Positions 25,673 to 34,546 of a stretch of 64,000 nt of DNA are shown here, piece by piece. Each line of letters begins with the position of its first letter. Position 1 is the first letter of the stretch. The notes beneath the pieces were generated by a model, which was not told the DNA's origin, made no database searches, and worked only from the letters and a program-made list of their open reading frames with translations. Location of the stretch: the NCBI RefSeq assembly GCF_019679455.1, contig NZ_JAIEZQ010000001.1, forward strand, positions 1,240,001 through 1,304,000, read 5' to 3'. A program made the translations under genes and the position numbers. The DNA is from Nocardioides jiangsuensis. GTDB taxonomy: Bacteria; Actinomycetota; Actinomycetes; Propionibacteriales; Nocardioidaceae.

Positions 25673-26356
25673 ATGGCCCACCGCACCCCAGACGTGATGC
25701 CGCTGCTGTCGCCTGGACGACACCGGCACGCCCGCAAAGGCGCCTGCTTCATGGAGATGGCGTCCTTCCTCGCCGGAGAGAAGTGGTCCGACCACCCCCG
25801 GTGCACGCATCCGCTGCTCGCCGTGATGGCCCGCGCGGTCAACGACCACGTCGGCGACGACGTACGCCAGGAGCTCACGCCCCTGATCCCGCAGGTGATC
25901 GGCGTGGTCGGCGGGGGGCCACGGGTGGACGCCCAGATCGCCCGCCAGGCGGCGCTCACCGCTCTGCCCCTCGTCTCCGCCTCGCGGCAGCGGGTCGCCG
26001 CGGTCGGCATCCTGTGCTGCGAGGCCGTGCTCGCCGACCTCGACGACCTGCCGCGCGACCACGTCTCCCCGGAGTCGGCCAAGGCGCTCGCCGAGGTACC
26101 CGACGCCGAGCGCTGGGCCAGGGACTTCCTGCGCATGGGCCGGGGCCCGACGAAGTCGTTCACCAAGCGCAGCGCCCCCACGATCGTCCACAACGCGGTC
26201 GTCGGCATCTCCAACGCATGCGTGCCGGACTCCGACGCGCTGCTGCTCGACCTGCTCCGGCGCACCATCGCGGACTGCCGTGTCTGGATGCCGCCGGCCG
26301 AGCCGGTCCGGACGCCTGTGACGGGCTCGCCCCGCGTCTCGGCGCAGCCCGACTGA
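25673..26356 (+). CDS. Conserved hypothetical protein
   Basis: A 227-residue soluble, helical protein. GGGAG lies 9 nt before the ATG. It opens with a short region RKGACFMEMASFLAGEKWSDHPRCTHPLLA, which resembles the start of a small actinobacterial family of unknown function. No catalytic motif or membrane helix can be seen. The gene has its own terminator downstream. Confidence 0.75.
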   Translation: MAHRTPDVMPLLSPGRHRHARKGACFMEMASFLAGEKWSDHPRCTHPLLAVMARAVNDHVGDDVRQELTPLIPQVIGVVGGGPRVDAQIARQAALTALPLVSASRQRVAAVGILCCEAVLADLDDLPRDHVSPESAKALAEVPDAERWARDFLRMGRGPTKSFTKRSAPTIVHNAVVGISNACVPDSDALLLDLLRRTIADCRVWMPPAEPVRTPVTGSPRVSAQPD

Positions 26357-26372
26357 AGGCCGTCCGACCAGG

Positions 26373-26400
26373 AAGGGGCGTCCCGCAGGGGGCGCCCCTT
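26373..26400 (+). terminator. Terminator after the hypothetical gene
   Basis: An 8-bp perfect inverted repeat (26373-26380 with 26393-26400) encloses a 12-nt loop, 16 bp beyond the stop codon. The right arm ends in TT, followed by CGTCT. Confidence 0.6.
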
Positions 26401-26430
26401 CGTCTGCCCGCCGCCGATCCACGCGGCGGG

Positions 26431-26482
26431 CGCGTCTCCTGACGCGTCTCCTGACCCCGTTCCCTGACCCCGTCTCCTGACA
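26431..26482. repeat. Four tandem 13-bp repeats
   Basis: Units at 26431-26443, 26444-26456, 26457-26469 and 26470-26482 follow the pattern (C/G)CGT(C/T)(T/C)CCTGAC. They lie between the terminator of the hypothetical gene and the promoter region of the amidase gene. Confidence 0.75.
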
Positions 26483-26647
26483 CCGCGCCGGAATCCCCCG
26501 CGCGGTGCTTTCGCGTGCTCTGACCCCTGTCGGCGAGCCTCCCCGCCCCGCGAACAAAGCGGACTTAACTGGACGACCCGTATGTACCACCTGCAACATA
26601 GGTCGCATACGTCCCAAAGCCCGCTCGTGTTTCCGGAGGACCCGACC

Positions 26648-27862
26648 ATGGTCAGAAGGCCCGTAGCGGTCGCGGCCGCGCTGCTCGTGGCGGCGCCCGT
26701 CGCCTCCACTGCCCCCGCCCACGCCCTGACCGGTCCCGCCCCGAAGCACACCCCGCTCACGGGTGCGGCCGAGGCCGCCCCGTCCCTGGCGGCGCGCACC
26801 GCACAGCAGCGCCGGGCCACCCCGGTGCGCGGCTGGAACGTGGAGCTCGGGCAGGCGGCCGCCACGCGGCGCGGGCAGCTGGTGCGCACGGCACGCACCT
26901 TCGAGACGCTCGGCGTGAGCTGGGAGCGCGGCGGCGACCCCGTGGTCGAGGTCCGCTACCGCTCGAACGGGGTCTGGTCGGACTGGGAGGACGCGCACCC
27001 GCTGCTCGGCGGCGGCGGCAAGGCGACCGAGCCGCTGTGGGCCGGGCCCTCCCGCACCGTCCGGGTCCGTGTGGACACCGCGCGGCCGGGGCTGGCACTG
27101 GTCCTGGTCGACCCCGGCTACCAGCCCTCCGACGAGCCCGCGGCCTTCCGGCAGAGCAGTACGACGGGCAGCGGCACGGCCTCGGGCACCACGACGACGG
27201 CCGCGATCACGACCTCCACCGCCCGCACCGTGACCGCCGCGGCGGCCGGCCCCGGCGTCCCGATGCCGAACATCCGCCGCCGCGCCGAGTGGGGCGCCAA
27301 CCCCGACTGGCGGGGGACCGACCCGGTCTACTCGAAGACGATCCGCCAGGCGCACGTGCACCACACCGCCGGGTCCAACCGCTACGGCCGCGCGGACGTG
27401 CCGGGGATCATCCGCGGCATGTACTGGTACCACACCCACCAGCTCGGCTGGAGCGACATCGGCTACAACTTCCTGGTCGACAAGTTCGGCAAGATCTGGG
27501 CCGGCCGGGCCGGCGGCGTGATGCAGCCGGTCCGCGGCGCCCACACGCTGGGGTTCAACCGCAACACGGTCGGCGTCGCCGCCATCGGTGACTACGAGAA
27601 AGCGGTCGCGGGCTCGAAGCTGACCGGGGCCCTGTCCCGGCTCACCGCCTGGAAGCTGGACCTGCACCGGCGCAACGCGGTCGGCCGGGTCCGGATGCTC
27701 TCCGAGGGCAGCGACCGGTACCCCGCGGGCACCTGGGTGCGGCTCCCGGTCATTGACGGCCACCGCGACACCAACGAGACGGCCTGCCCCGGCGCGAACC
27801 TGTACGGCAAGCTGCCCGTCGTACGGCAGCGGGCGCAGCAGCGGATCGACACCTACCGCTGA
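26648..27862 (+). CDS. Secreted N-acetylmuramoyl-L-alanine amidase (PGRP type)
   Basis: A 404-residue exported cell-wall hydrolase. The signal peptide (residues 1-27, ending AHA) is followed by a beta-rich region (WNVELGQAA, VEVRYRSNG), a Thr/Ser/Ala linker, and a C-terminal peptidoglycan-recognition amidase_2 domain. Zinc ligands are visible in HVHHTAG and in GHRDTNETACPG. It cleaves the bond between MurNAc and L-Ala. GGAGG 8 nt upstream of the ATG at 26648 and the signal peptide fix the start; a longer frame to 26582 is unlikely. Confidence 0.92.
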   Translation: MVRRPVAVAAALLVAAPVASTAPAHALTGPAPKHTPLTGAAEAAPSLAARTAQQRRATPVRGWNVELGQAAATRRGQLVRTARTFETLGVSWERGGDPVVEVRYRSNGVWSDWEDAHPLLGGGGKATEPLWAGPSRTVRVRVDTARPGLALVLVDPGYQPSDEPAAFRQSSTTGSGTASGTTTTAAITTSTARTVTAAAAGPGVPMPNIRRRAEWGANPDWRGTDPVYSKTIRQAHVHHTAGSNRYGRADVPGIIRGMYWYHTHQLGWSDIGYNFLVDKFGKIWAGRAGGVMQPVRGAHTLGFNRNTVGVAAIGDYEKAVAGSKLTGALSRLTAWKLDLHRRNAVGRVRMLSEGSDRYPAGTWVRLPVIDGHRDTNETACPGANLYGKLPVVRQRAQQRIDTYR

Positions 27863-27872
27863 CGGACGCGGC

Positions 27873-29069
27873 TCACCCGCGGGCCAGCCAACCCTCCAGC
27901 CGGTGGAGCGCCTCCCCGACCTCGGCGGGTGAGCCGGCGAACGACAACCGCACGAACCGGTCACCGGCGACGGTGTCGAAGTCGACGCCCGGCGCGGTCG
28001 CGACCCCGGTCTCGGCGAGCAGCCGGTGGCACAGTGCCATCGACCCGGCCGCCATGGTGCCGTCGGCCAGGTGGCTCACGTCGGCGTAGACGTAGAACGC
28101 GCCGTCGGCGGGGGCGAGCCGGTCCAGGCCGAGCCGCGGCAGGCCGTCGAGCAGCAGCGCCCGGTTCTGCGCGTAGCGCGCGACGTGGGCGTCCACCTCG
28201 GCGTACGACGCGTCGGTGAACGCGGCCACCGCGGCGTGCTGGGCGAGCACCGGAGGGCAGATCGTGAAGTTGCCGGTGAGTACGTCGACCGCCCGGCGCA
28301 GCCGCTCGGGCACCAGCATCCAGCCGATCCGCCAGCCGGTCATCGAGAAGTACTTCGAGAACGAGTTGAACACGACCGCCTCGCGCGAGGTCTCCCACGC
28401 GGAGGAGTGCTGCGCGGGGGAGGCGTACTCGATGCCGTGGTAGATCTCGTCGCTGATCAGCTGGACGCCGTGCTCCTCGCACCAGCGGGCGAGCGCGGCG
28501 AGCTCCTCGGGGGCGAGCATCGTTCCGGTGGGGTTCGCCGGGCTGGCCACGACGAGGCCCTGCACCGGCTCCTCGAGCGCCTCGAGCATCGCCACGGTCG
28601 GCTGGAAGCGGCTGTCCGGACCGGCCGGCAGCTCGACGACCTCGCAGCCGAGCGCGGTCAGCACGTTGCGGTAGCAGGGGTAGCCGGGCCGCGCGATCGC
28701 GACGCGGTCCCCGGGCTCGAACGCGGCCAGGAACGCCAGCAGGAAGCCGCCGGAGGACCCGGTGGTCACGACCACGTCCTCGATCCCGACGTCCAGGCCA
28801 TGCATCCGGCGGTGGTGGCCGGCGATCGCCTCGCGCAGCTCGGGGATGCCGAGCGCCACGGTGTAGCCGAGCACCTCCTGGTCCAGCGCCCGCTTGGCCG
28901 CCTCGCGCACCGGCACCGGCGCCGGCGTCGAGGGCTGGCCGGCCACGAGGTTCAGCAGGTCCCCGTGCGTGCGGCCCCGCTCGGCCGCGGCGGCGAGCAG
29001 GTCCATGACGTGGAACGGAGGGACCGCCGCCCGGCTCGCGACCGCGAGGCGCTGCTGGGTGTGCTCCAT
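27873..29069 (-). CDS. PLP-dependent class I/II aminotransferase
   Basis: A 398-residue aminotransferase. The lysine that binds PLP is in FNSFSKYFSMTGWRIGW (about residues 231-247), with upstream ASPANPTGT and SDEIYHGIEY motifs. This is the fold of aspartate/tyrosine aminotransferases. The amino donor cannot be assigned. It converges with the amidase gene with a 10-bp gap. Confidence 0.93.
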   Translation of the reverse strand: MEHTQQRLAVASRAAVPPFHVMDLLAAAAERGRTHGDLLNLVAGQPSTPAPVPVREAAKRALDQEVLGYTVALGIPELREAIAGHHRRMHGLDVGIEDVVVTTGSSGGFLLAFLAAFEPGDRVAIARPGYPCYRNVLTALGCEVVELPAGPDSRFQPTVAMLEALEEPVQGLVVASPANPTGTMLAPEELAALARWCEEHGVQLISDEIYHGIEYASPAQHSSAWETSREAVVFNSFSKYFSMTGWRIGWMLVPERLRRAVDVLTGNFTICPPVLAQHAAVAAFTDASYAEVDAHVARYAQNRALLLDGLPRLGLDRLAPADGAFYVYADVSHLADGTMAAGSMALCHRLLAETGVATAPGVDFDTVAGDRFVRLSFAGSPAEVGEALHRLEGWLARG

Positions 29070-29134
29070 CGGGTCACCGTAGCCGCGGGGCGAATCGGCC
29101 GCGGAGCGCGATCCACTCTGCGAGAGTGGCGCCC

Positions 29135-30226
29135 ATGTCCGACCTGCCGCTCGAGGGGACGCACGACCCCCGCTTCGACGTCGTCCGGGACACCTTCCTG
29201 CGCGTCCTGGAGGAGCAGCCCGGGACCGGCGCCTCGCTCGCGGTGTGGCACGGCGGCTCGTGGGTGGTGGACCTCTGGGGCGGCTGGGCCGACGCCGCGC
29301 ACACCCGCCCGTGGACGCGGGGCACCCTGGTGATGCCGTACTCGGTGACCAAGCCGTTCGCGGCGGTCTGCGCGCTGCTGCTCGCCGACCGCGGGGTGCT
29401 CGACCTCGACGCCCCGTTGACGACGTACTGGCCGGAGCTGGCCGCGCGGACCACGATGCGCGAGGTGCTCGCCCACCGGTCCGGGCTGGTCGTGCTCGAC
29501 GAGGACGCGCCCGAGGAGGTCTTCTACGACTGGGACCGGATGTGCACGCTCCTCGCGAAGCAGCCGCCCGCCTGGGAGCCGGGCACCGCGCACGGCGAGT
29601 CCGCGCTGTTCTACGGCCACCTCGTCGGCGAGGTCGTACGGCGCACCGACGGCCGCTCGCTCGGGCGGTTCCTCGCGGACGAGGTCTGCGAGCCCCTCTC
29701 GCTGGACTTCCAGGTGGGGGTGGCGGAGCAGGACCTGGGGCGGGTGGCGGACCTGACCGGCTTCGACGAGGAGTTCCGCCGGGCCGGCGTCGAGGGCCGC
29801 TCCGACCTGTTCGTCCGCGCGCTGGACAACCCGCCCGGCGCCCTCGACCCGGCCGTGCTGAACGGGACCGCGTGGCGCACCGCCGAGGTGCCGGCGGTGA
29901 ACGGGCACGGCACCGCCCGCGCGGTGGCCGGCCTTTACGTCGCGCTCGAGCAGGGCCTGCTGCTCACCGAGGAGCTGCGAGCACAGGCGACCGCGCCCGC
30001 CGGGACCGGGCCGGACCTGGTCCTCGGCGGTGAGCGCAGCTGGGGACTCGGGGTCGCGGTCGACCCCGACGGCTACGGGATGGGCGGGATCGGCGGGAGC
30101 TTCGGGTGGTGGAGCGAGACCGGCCGCTACGCGATCGCGTTCCTCACCGGCCACATCGGCGACCACGACCGGGGCGACCGGATCGAGAACGCGCTGCGCG
30201 ATGTCCTGGCGCTGCCGCCGGCATGA
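29135..30226 (+). CDS. Beta-lactamase-family serine hydrolase
   Basis: A 363-residue class C-like serine hydrolase. The nucleophile is in the SxxK motif SVTK (MPYSVTKPFAAVCALL), the tyrosine region in ALFYGHLVGEVV, and a late GIGGSFGWWS loop stands in the KTG position. Such enzymes are usually esterases or peptidases, not true beta-lactamases. The ATG at 29135 is used; an in-frame GTG three codons earlier is possible. Confidence 0.9.
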   Translation: MSDLPLEGTHDPRFDVVRDTFLRVLEEQPGTGASLAVWHGGSWVVDLWGGWADAAHTRPWTRGTLVMPYSVTKPFAAVCALLLADRGVLDLDAPLTTYWPELAARTTMREVLAHRSGLVVLDEDAPEEVFYDWDRMCTLLAKQPPAWEPGTAHGESALFYGHLVGEVVRRTDGRSLGRFLADEVCEPLSLDFQVGVAEQDLGRVADLTGFDEEFRRAGVEGRSDLFVRALDNPPGALDPAVLNGTAWRTAEVPAVNGHGTARAVAGLYVALEQGLLLTEELRAQATAPAGTGPDLVLGGERSWGLGVAVDPDGYGMGGIGGSFGWWSETGRYAIAFLTGHIGDHDRGDRIENALRDVLALPPA

Positions 30227-30367
30227 CCCCGCTGCCGCGGGTGTGATCGCACGGCCGGCGTACCCGCGTCAGGCGTCGTGCGTGCCGGGTCCACCAGCGC
30301 GGCAACCGCGGCCCGGGCGACGAACCGACCACTAGGATGAGCGAACTGCCCTGAAACGACGTCTGAG

Positions 30368-31870
30368 GTGACCTTGAGCTTCGACGCCCACCAGATGGAC
30401 TCGGTCCTCCTGCTCGGGGCTGTCGTGATGCTCGCGGCGATCCTCGCGGTTCGGGTCTCCGTCGGGGTAGGCCTCCCCAGCCTCCTGCTCTACCTGCTCA
30501 TGGGCGTCCTGCTCGGCGAGGCCGGCCTCGGGATCGAGTTCGAGGACGCCAACGTCGCGCACGCGCTCGGCTTCGCCGCGCTCGTGCTGATCCTCGCCGA
30601 GGGTGGTCTCACCACCCAGTGGGGCGAGATCAGACCGGTGATGAAACATGGGGTCGCCCTGGCCACCGTCGGGGTGGCGGTCAGCGTCACGGTGATGGCG
30701 GTCGGCGCGCACTACCTCTTCGGCCTCGACTGGCAGCTCGCGGTGCTCCTCGGGGCGGTCACGTCGCCGACCGACGCCGCGGCGGTGTTCTCCGTGCTGC
30801 GCCGGGTTCCGCTGCCGCGGCAGCTGACCGGCGTGCTCGAGGCCGAGTCCGGGCTCAACGACGCCCCCACCGTGCTGCTGGTGACGCTGGTCAGCACCGG
30901 CGCGGCCCTGGACCACGGGGTGATCGGCTTCGTCGGGATCGTGCTCTACGAGCTGGCGCTCGGCGTGGCCGGCGGGCTCCTCGTCGGGTTCGGCGGAGCC
31001 TGGGTGATGCGCAGGGTCGCGCTGCCGTCGTCCGGCCTGTACCCGATCGCGGTGCTCTCCCTGACCATCCTGGCGTACGCCGGCAGCGCCGCCCTGCACG
31101 CGTCGGGGTTCGCCGCCGTCTACACGGCGGCGCTCGTGCTCGGGAACTCCGAGCTGCCCCACCGCACCGCGACCCGGTCGTTCTCCGAGGGGGTGGCGTG
31201 GCTGGCGCAGATCGGGCTGTTCGTGATGCTCGGCCTGCTCGTCTCGCCCGGCCGGATCTCCCTGGAGCACGTGGCGGTCGCCGTCCTCGCCGGGCTGCTG
31301 CTCACCGTGGTGGCGCGGCCGCTGTCGGTCTTCGCGTGCTCCTTCGTCGGGCGGATGGACCTGCGCGAGCAGCTGTTCGTCTCCTGGGCCGGCCTGCGCG
31401 GCGCCGTACCCATCGTGCTGGCCACCATCCCGCTCGCCGACGCGGTCCCGCAGTCGACCGAGCTGTTCGACATCGTGTTCGTGATGGTGGTGATCTACAC
31501 GCTGCTGACCGGACCGACCCTGCCGTGGGTGGCGCGGGTGCTGGGTGTGGCGCACCTGGAGGAGCCGCGCGACCTCGAGGTGGAGGCGGCGCCGCTGGAG
31601 CGGATCGCGGCGGACCTGCTCCAGGTGAACATCACCCGGAAGTCCCGGCTGCACGGCGTCGAGGTCAGCGAGCTGCGGCTCCCGGCCGGGGTCTCGGTGT
31701 CGCTGATCGTGCGCGACGGGCACACCATGGTGCCCGACGGGCGGACCGTGCTGCGGCGCGGTGACGACCTCCTCGTGGTCACGCCCCGCAAGCTGCGCGA
31801 GGCGACCGAGGAGCGGCTGCGGAAGGTGTCGCGGTCGGGTCGTGTCACGCAGTGGTGGTCCGACAGCTGA
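30368..31870 (+). CDS. K+/H+ antiporter (NhaP2/CvrA family)
   Basis: A 500-residue cation/proton antiporter with about 12 transmembrane helices, the SPTDAAAVFSVL and ESGLNDAPTVLL motifs of the CPA1 group, and a C-terminal TrkA_C-type regulatory domain (about residues 410-480; LRLPAGVSVSLIVRDG). It exchanges K+ (or Na+) for H+ and supports pH and osmotic balance. A GTG at 30368 is used. The 22-bp repeat array 2 lies directly after it. Confidence 0.93.
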   Translation: MTLSFDAHQMDSVLLLGAVVMLAAILAVRVSVGVGLPSLLLYLLMGVLLGEAGLGIEFEDANVAHALGFAALVLILAEGGLTTQWGEIRPVMKHGVALATVGVAVSVTVMAVGAHYLFGLDWQLAVLLGAVTSPTDAAAVFSVLRRVPLPRQLTGVLEAESGLNDAPTVLLVTLVSTGAALDHGVIGFVGIVLYELALGVAGGLLVGFGGAWVMRRVALPSSGLYPIAVLSLTILAYAGSAALHASGFAAVYTAALVLGNSELPHRTATRSFSEGVAWLAQIGLFVMLGLLVSPGRISLEHVAVAVLAGLLLTVVARPLSVFACSFVGRMDLREQLFVSWAGLRGAVPIVLATIPLADAVPQSTELFDIVFVMVVIYTLLTGPTLPWVARVLGVAHLEEPRDLEVEAAPLERIAADLLQVNITRKSRLHGVEVSELRLPAGVSVSLIVRDGHTMVPDGRTVLRRGDDLLVVTPRKLREATEERLRKVSRSGRVTQWWSDS

Positions 31871-31893
31871 GTCGGCGGCGGTCGGGCCCGCAC

Positions 31894-31960
31894 GACTGAC
31901 CCCTCAACGCGTCACGACTGACGCCTCAACGCCGCACGAGTGACGCCTCAACGAGGGGAG
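31894..31960. repeat. Three tandem 22-bp repeats (array 2)
   Basis: Units at 31894-31915, 31916-31937 and 31938-31960 have the same start GA(C/G)TGACNCCTC as array 1 at 14801, and the last unit also changes to CGAGGGG. The array fills the space between the convergent antiporter and LytR_C genes. Confidence 0.85.
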
Positions 31961-31966
31961 GGCGTG

Positions 31967-32497
31967 TCAGGCGTTGGGGGACTGCGACACGCAGCGCTGC
32001 TGGGTGGCCTTGACCCGCAGCGTGGTCTTGGCCTTGGACAGCCCGGTGAAGTCGTCGCCGACGAGTACGTCGACCCCGGGGCCGAGGTCCACGTCGGAGT
32101 ACGTCACCTTCACGGTCTTCCCGAACTGCAGCGCGACCAGCCGCGCCTCGGCGTCGTCCTCGATGGTCGACCACACCTGCACCCGGCGCACGTCGGCGTC
32201 GGAGGGTGCGTTGCTGGCCTCTCCCGGCTGGAAGCCACGCTTGCGCAGCAGACCCAGCGTCTCGTCGGCGAGTCCGGAGGTGGTGCCGGCGTTGAAGACG
32301 CTCACCTCGACCTGGGCGGCGCGGACCCGCTGACCCGCCTTGATCGGCTCGGTGGTGCAGGAGGCGGACGTCTCGCCGCCGGCCGTGGCGGTCCCCGGCA
32401 GCTCGGCGAACAGCGAGCGCCAGCCCAGGATCGCGCCGACGACAAGGATGCCGACGAGCACGAACATGGTCACTGCGGTCGTGAGCTGTCTTCCCAT
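31967..32497 (-). CDS. LytR C-terminal domain protein
   Basis: A 176-residue protein with one N-terminal transmembrane helix (AVTMFVLVGILVVGAILGW) and an extracytoplasmic LytR_C domain (VEVSVFNAGTTSGLADETLGLLRKRG then VQVWST). LytR_C domains are thought to act at the cell wall, often with LCP ligases. It follows the VapB-like gene by 5 bp, so they form an operon. CAGGCT lies 7 nt before the ATG, so it may also be read as leaderless. Confidence 0.88.
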   Translation of the reverse strand: MGRQLTTAVTMFVLVGILVVGAILGWRSLFAELPGTATAGGETSASCTTEPIKAGQRVRAAQVEVSVFNAGTTSGLADETLGLLRKRGFQPGEASNAPSDADVRRVQVWSTIEDDAEARLVALQFGKTVKVTYSDVDLGPGVDVLVGDDFTGLSKAKTTLRVKATQQRCVSQSPNA

Positions 32498-32502
32498 CGG
32501 GG

Positions 32503-32799
32503 TCAGCCTGCCATGGTGTGGACGCGGGCGTGAAGGACTTGGCGCTGGTGGAGGGCCGCACGGAGGGCTCGGTGCAGCCCGTCCTCCAGGTAGAGCTCGC
32601 CGTGCCACTCGACCACGTGCGCGAAGAGGTCGCCGAAGAACGTGGAGTCCTCGTCGAGGAGAGCGGCCAGCTGGAGGGTGTCCTTGGTCGTGATCAGCTC
32701 GTCGAGCCGGACCTGCCGCGGCGGCAGCGCTGCCCAGTCCCGCGGAGTGAGTCCGTGGTCGGGGTAGGGGCGGCCGTCGCCCACGCGCTTGAAGATCAC
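32503..32799 (-). CDS. VapB-like antitoxin-family protein (DUF-type)
   Basis: A 98-residue protein with the conserved pattern IFKRVGDGRPYPDHG then WHGELYLEDGLHRALRAALHQRQVLHARV. Databases label close relatives as type II antitoxins of the VapB family, but no VapC toxin is encoded next to it. The GTG at 32799 is preceded by TATGCT at 8 nt and agrees with the usual family start. It overlaps no gene and is followed by the LytR_C gene. The actual role is open. Confidence 0.78.
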   Translation of the reverse strand: MIFKRVGDGRPYPDHGLTPRDWAALPPRQVRLDELITTKDTLQLAALLDEDSTFFGDLFAHVVEWHGELYLEDGLHRALRAALHQRQVLHARVHTMAG

Positions 32800-32919
32800 G
32801 AGCGCCAAGCATAGGGGCCCGGCCCGGGGCGGCCGCGCGGCGTCGCTCGGAGCCCTTGGGCGCCGCGGCCGGGACGGCGGGTGGCGGGGCTCACGTTGCA
32901 CAACCGTCGAGATGGTTGA

Positions 32920-32938
32920 TTAGGTAAGGCTCACCTAA
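32920..32938. promoter_or_regulatory. IdeR/DtxR iron box
   Basis: TTAGGTAAGGCTCACCTAA matches the 19-bp DtxR/IdeR consensus TTAGGTTAGCCTAACCTAA at 15-16 positions with good dyad symmetry. It lies 25 bp upstream of the P19-type lipoprotein ATG. Iron-loaded IdeR would repress the gene. Confidence 0.82.
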
Positions 32939-32962
32939 CCAACGTCTCGGAGGATCCCTGCC

Positions 32963-33535
32963 ATGCGTCGACCCGCCCTCGCCCTCGCCGCCACCCCGCT
33001 GCTCGCCCTCGCTGCCTGCGGAGGTGCGGAGGCCGGTGCGGAGGAGCACGCCTCGCCCGTCCCGGACGGGGTCGTCGAGCAGTACGGCACGCTCGACGAC
33101 GAGGTGAAGGAGCGCGGCGGGCGGACCACCGCCGGAGAATGGACGGTCTCCTACATCGTGGAGGCCGCCGAGCCCTGGTTCGAGGGCCACGGGCAGCACG
33201 AGAAGTTCCGCGAGCCCGCCTCGGGCGAGACCCACCACATCGAGATCATTCCCACCGAGACGTCCACCGGACGGATCGTCCCCGACGTCCCGGTGAACGT
33301 CCAGGTCATCGACGAGAAGGGCGCGGTGGTCGACGAGCAGCGCCTGAACTTCTACTACAGCGCCTTCTTCCACTACGCGAACAACTTCTCCGTGCCCGCC
33401 GACGGCAGCTACACGCTGCGCGCCACGCTCGGTGCGCCCACCTTCCTGCGGCACGGTGAGGAGTCCGAGCAGCCGGCGCTGACGGAGGGCGCGACGGTCA
33501 CGTTCGAGGACGTCGAGCTGACCCGCGAGGGCTGA
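32963..33535 (+). CDS. Iron-regulated P19/Tp34-family lipoprotein
   Basis: A 190-residue exported protein. A lipobox LALAAC gives lipidation at Cys19. The mature part has the family features TVSYIVEAAEPWFEGHGQHEKF and ETHHIEIIPTET, His- and Glu-rich segments that bind metal in this Fe/Cu periplasmic family. GGAGG lies 8 nt before the ATG. It is normally encoded with an FTR1-type permease (FetM/EfeU), which is absent here. The upstream iron box ties it to iron uptake. Confidence 0.88.
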   Translation: MRRPALALAATPLLALAACGGAEAGAEEHASPVPDGVVEQYGTLDDEVKERGGRTTAGEWTVSYIVEAAEPWFEGHGQHEKFREPASGETHHIEIIPTETSTGRIVPDVPVNVQVIDEKGAVVDEQRLNFYYSAFFHYANNFSVPADGSYTLRATLGAPTFLRHGEESEQPALTEGATVTFEDVELTREG

Positions 33536-33572
33536 GCCTGAACGTGCGCCGTACGGCGTCCGAGGCGGTCCG

Positions 33573-33827
33573 TCAGTACGACGGGGCGGGGTCGGTGTGC
33601 GAAGGGATGCGTCCGAGCGCGTCCGCCGCCGCCCGGGTCGCGAGCACCGGGACGTAGTTGCGCACGGTGGCCTCGTCGAGGGCGCTCCAGGCCGCGGCAA
33701 CCTCGGCCTCGACCACGTCCGGGGCCACGAGCGGGAAGCGCCGACGCAGCGTGGCGACGACCCGGTCGCGGGCGCGGGCCTCGTCGCTCGCGAGCGGCCG
33801 GTACCGGTGGCAGGGTCCCTCGGTCAC
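33573..33827 (-). CDS. Three-helix-bundle dimerisation domain protein
   Basis: An 84-residue protein dominated by ARDRVVATLRRRFP and VEAEVAAAWSALDEATVRNYVPVLATRAA, a three-helix pattern common in actinobacteria, sometimes attached to arsenate reductases or regulators. Here it stands alone. It may serve as a small dimerisation partner; no enzyme domain is visible. Confidence 0.72.
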   Translation of the reverse strand: MTEGPCHRYRPLASDEARARDRVVATLRRRFPLVAPDVVEAEVAAAWSALDEATVRNYVPVLATRAAADALGRIPSHTDPAPSY

Positions 33828-33867
33828 CGTGACCTGCCGGGTCGACGTACGGCGAGCCGGGGCGACC

Positions 33868-34389
33868 TCAATGCAGCAGCGCCTTGAGCAGGATCATCAG
33901 GACGCCGAACATCCCCGCAACGGCGGCCGACGCCAGACGCTCCCCGAACGTGAGGTGCCCGCTCCGGCCCACCTCCCAGCCGGCGAGGCAGAGCAGCGCG
34001 GTGCCGACGACGAGTGCCGCGAAGATCGACGTCGAGATGTCGGCACCCAGCTGCCCGGTCGTCACCAGGACGGCCAGCGGCAGCACCGAGGTGGTGACGA
34101 TCTCCCAGCCGTGGGTGAGCAGCGTGCGGAACTGGTGCCGCGACAGCCGGTGCCCCTGGGCGATCAGGGCGGCCATCACCCGGGCGTAGCGCTCGGCGGC
34201 CCAGTAGATGCCCAGAGTGACCAGGACGAAGAACGCGAGGCGCCCCACCGAGTCCACATGGGCGGCGGTCATCACCGCGGAGCTGACGATCACCCCGTAG
34301 ATACCGGCGGTCAGCCGCTCCTCGGCCTCCTGCGGCGACTCGGTCGGGTCGCGGTGGGAGTGGATGCGGACCCAGTGGCGTTCTGCCAT
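33868..34389 (-). CDS. Integral membrane protein of unknown function
   Basis: A 173-residue protein with a short basic-acidic N-terminus (ERHWVRIHSHRDPTESPQEAEERLTAG in two parts) and about five transmembrane helices, ending FGVLMILLKALLH. No transporter motif is recognised. The ATG at 34389 is chosen because the longer frame extends through the tRNA terminator. Confidence 0.75.
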   Translation of the reverse strand: MAERHWVRIHSHRDPTESPQEAEERLTAGIYGVIVSSAVMTAAHVDSVGRLAFFVLVTLGIYWAAERYARVMAALIAQGHRLSRHQFRTLLTHGWEIVTTSVLPLAVLVTTGQLGADISTSIFAALVVGTALLCLAGWEVGRSGHLTFGERLASAAVAGMFGVLMILLKALLH

Positions 34390-34546
34390 GCCCGCCACGA
34401 TGGTCACCGCTCGTGCCGGGCGCATCCCCCCGCGGGGGTGACGGCGGGAGACCCTCGTCCTGCGCAGGATGTGCTCAGCGCAGCGAGTGGGGTGAGGGTC
34501 GTGGAGGACGCTCCAGGTGCAGCCGGGACGACGACGGAGACGTGAA

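Noticed and set aside
29135-30226. Antibiotic-resistance beta-lactamase
   Set aside because: The SxxK motif is present but the protein has no signal peptide and a variant third motif; it fits the broad esterase/peptidase branch.
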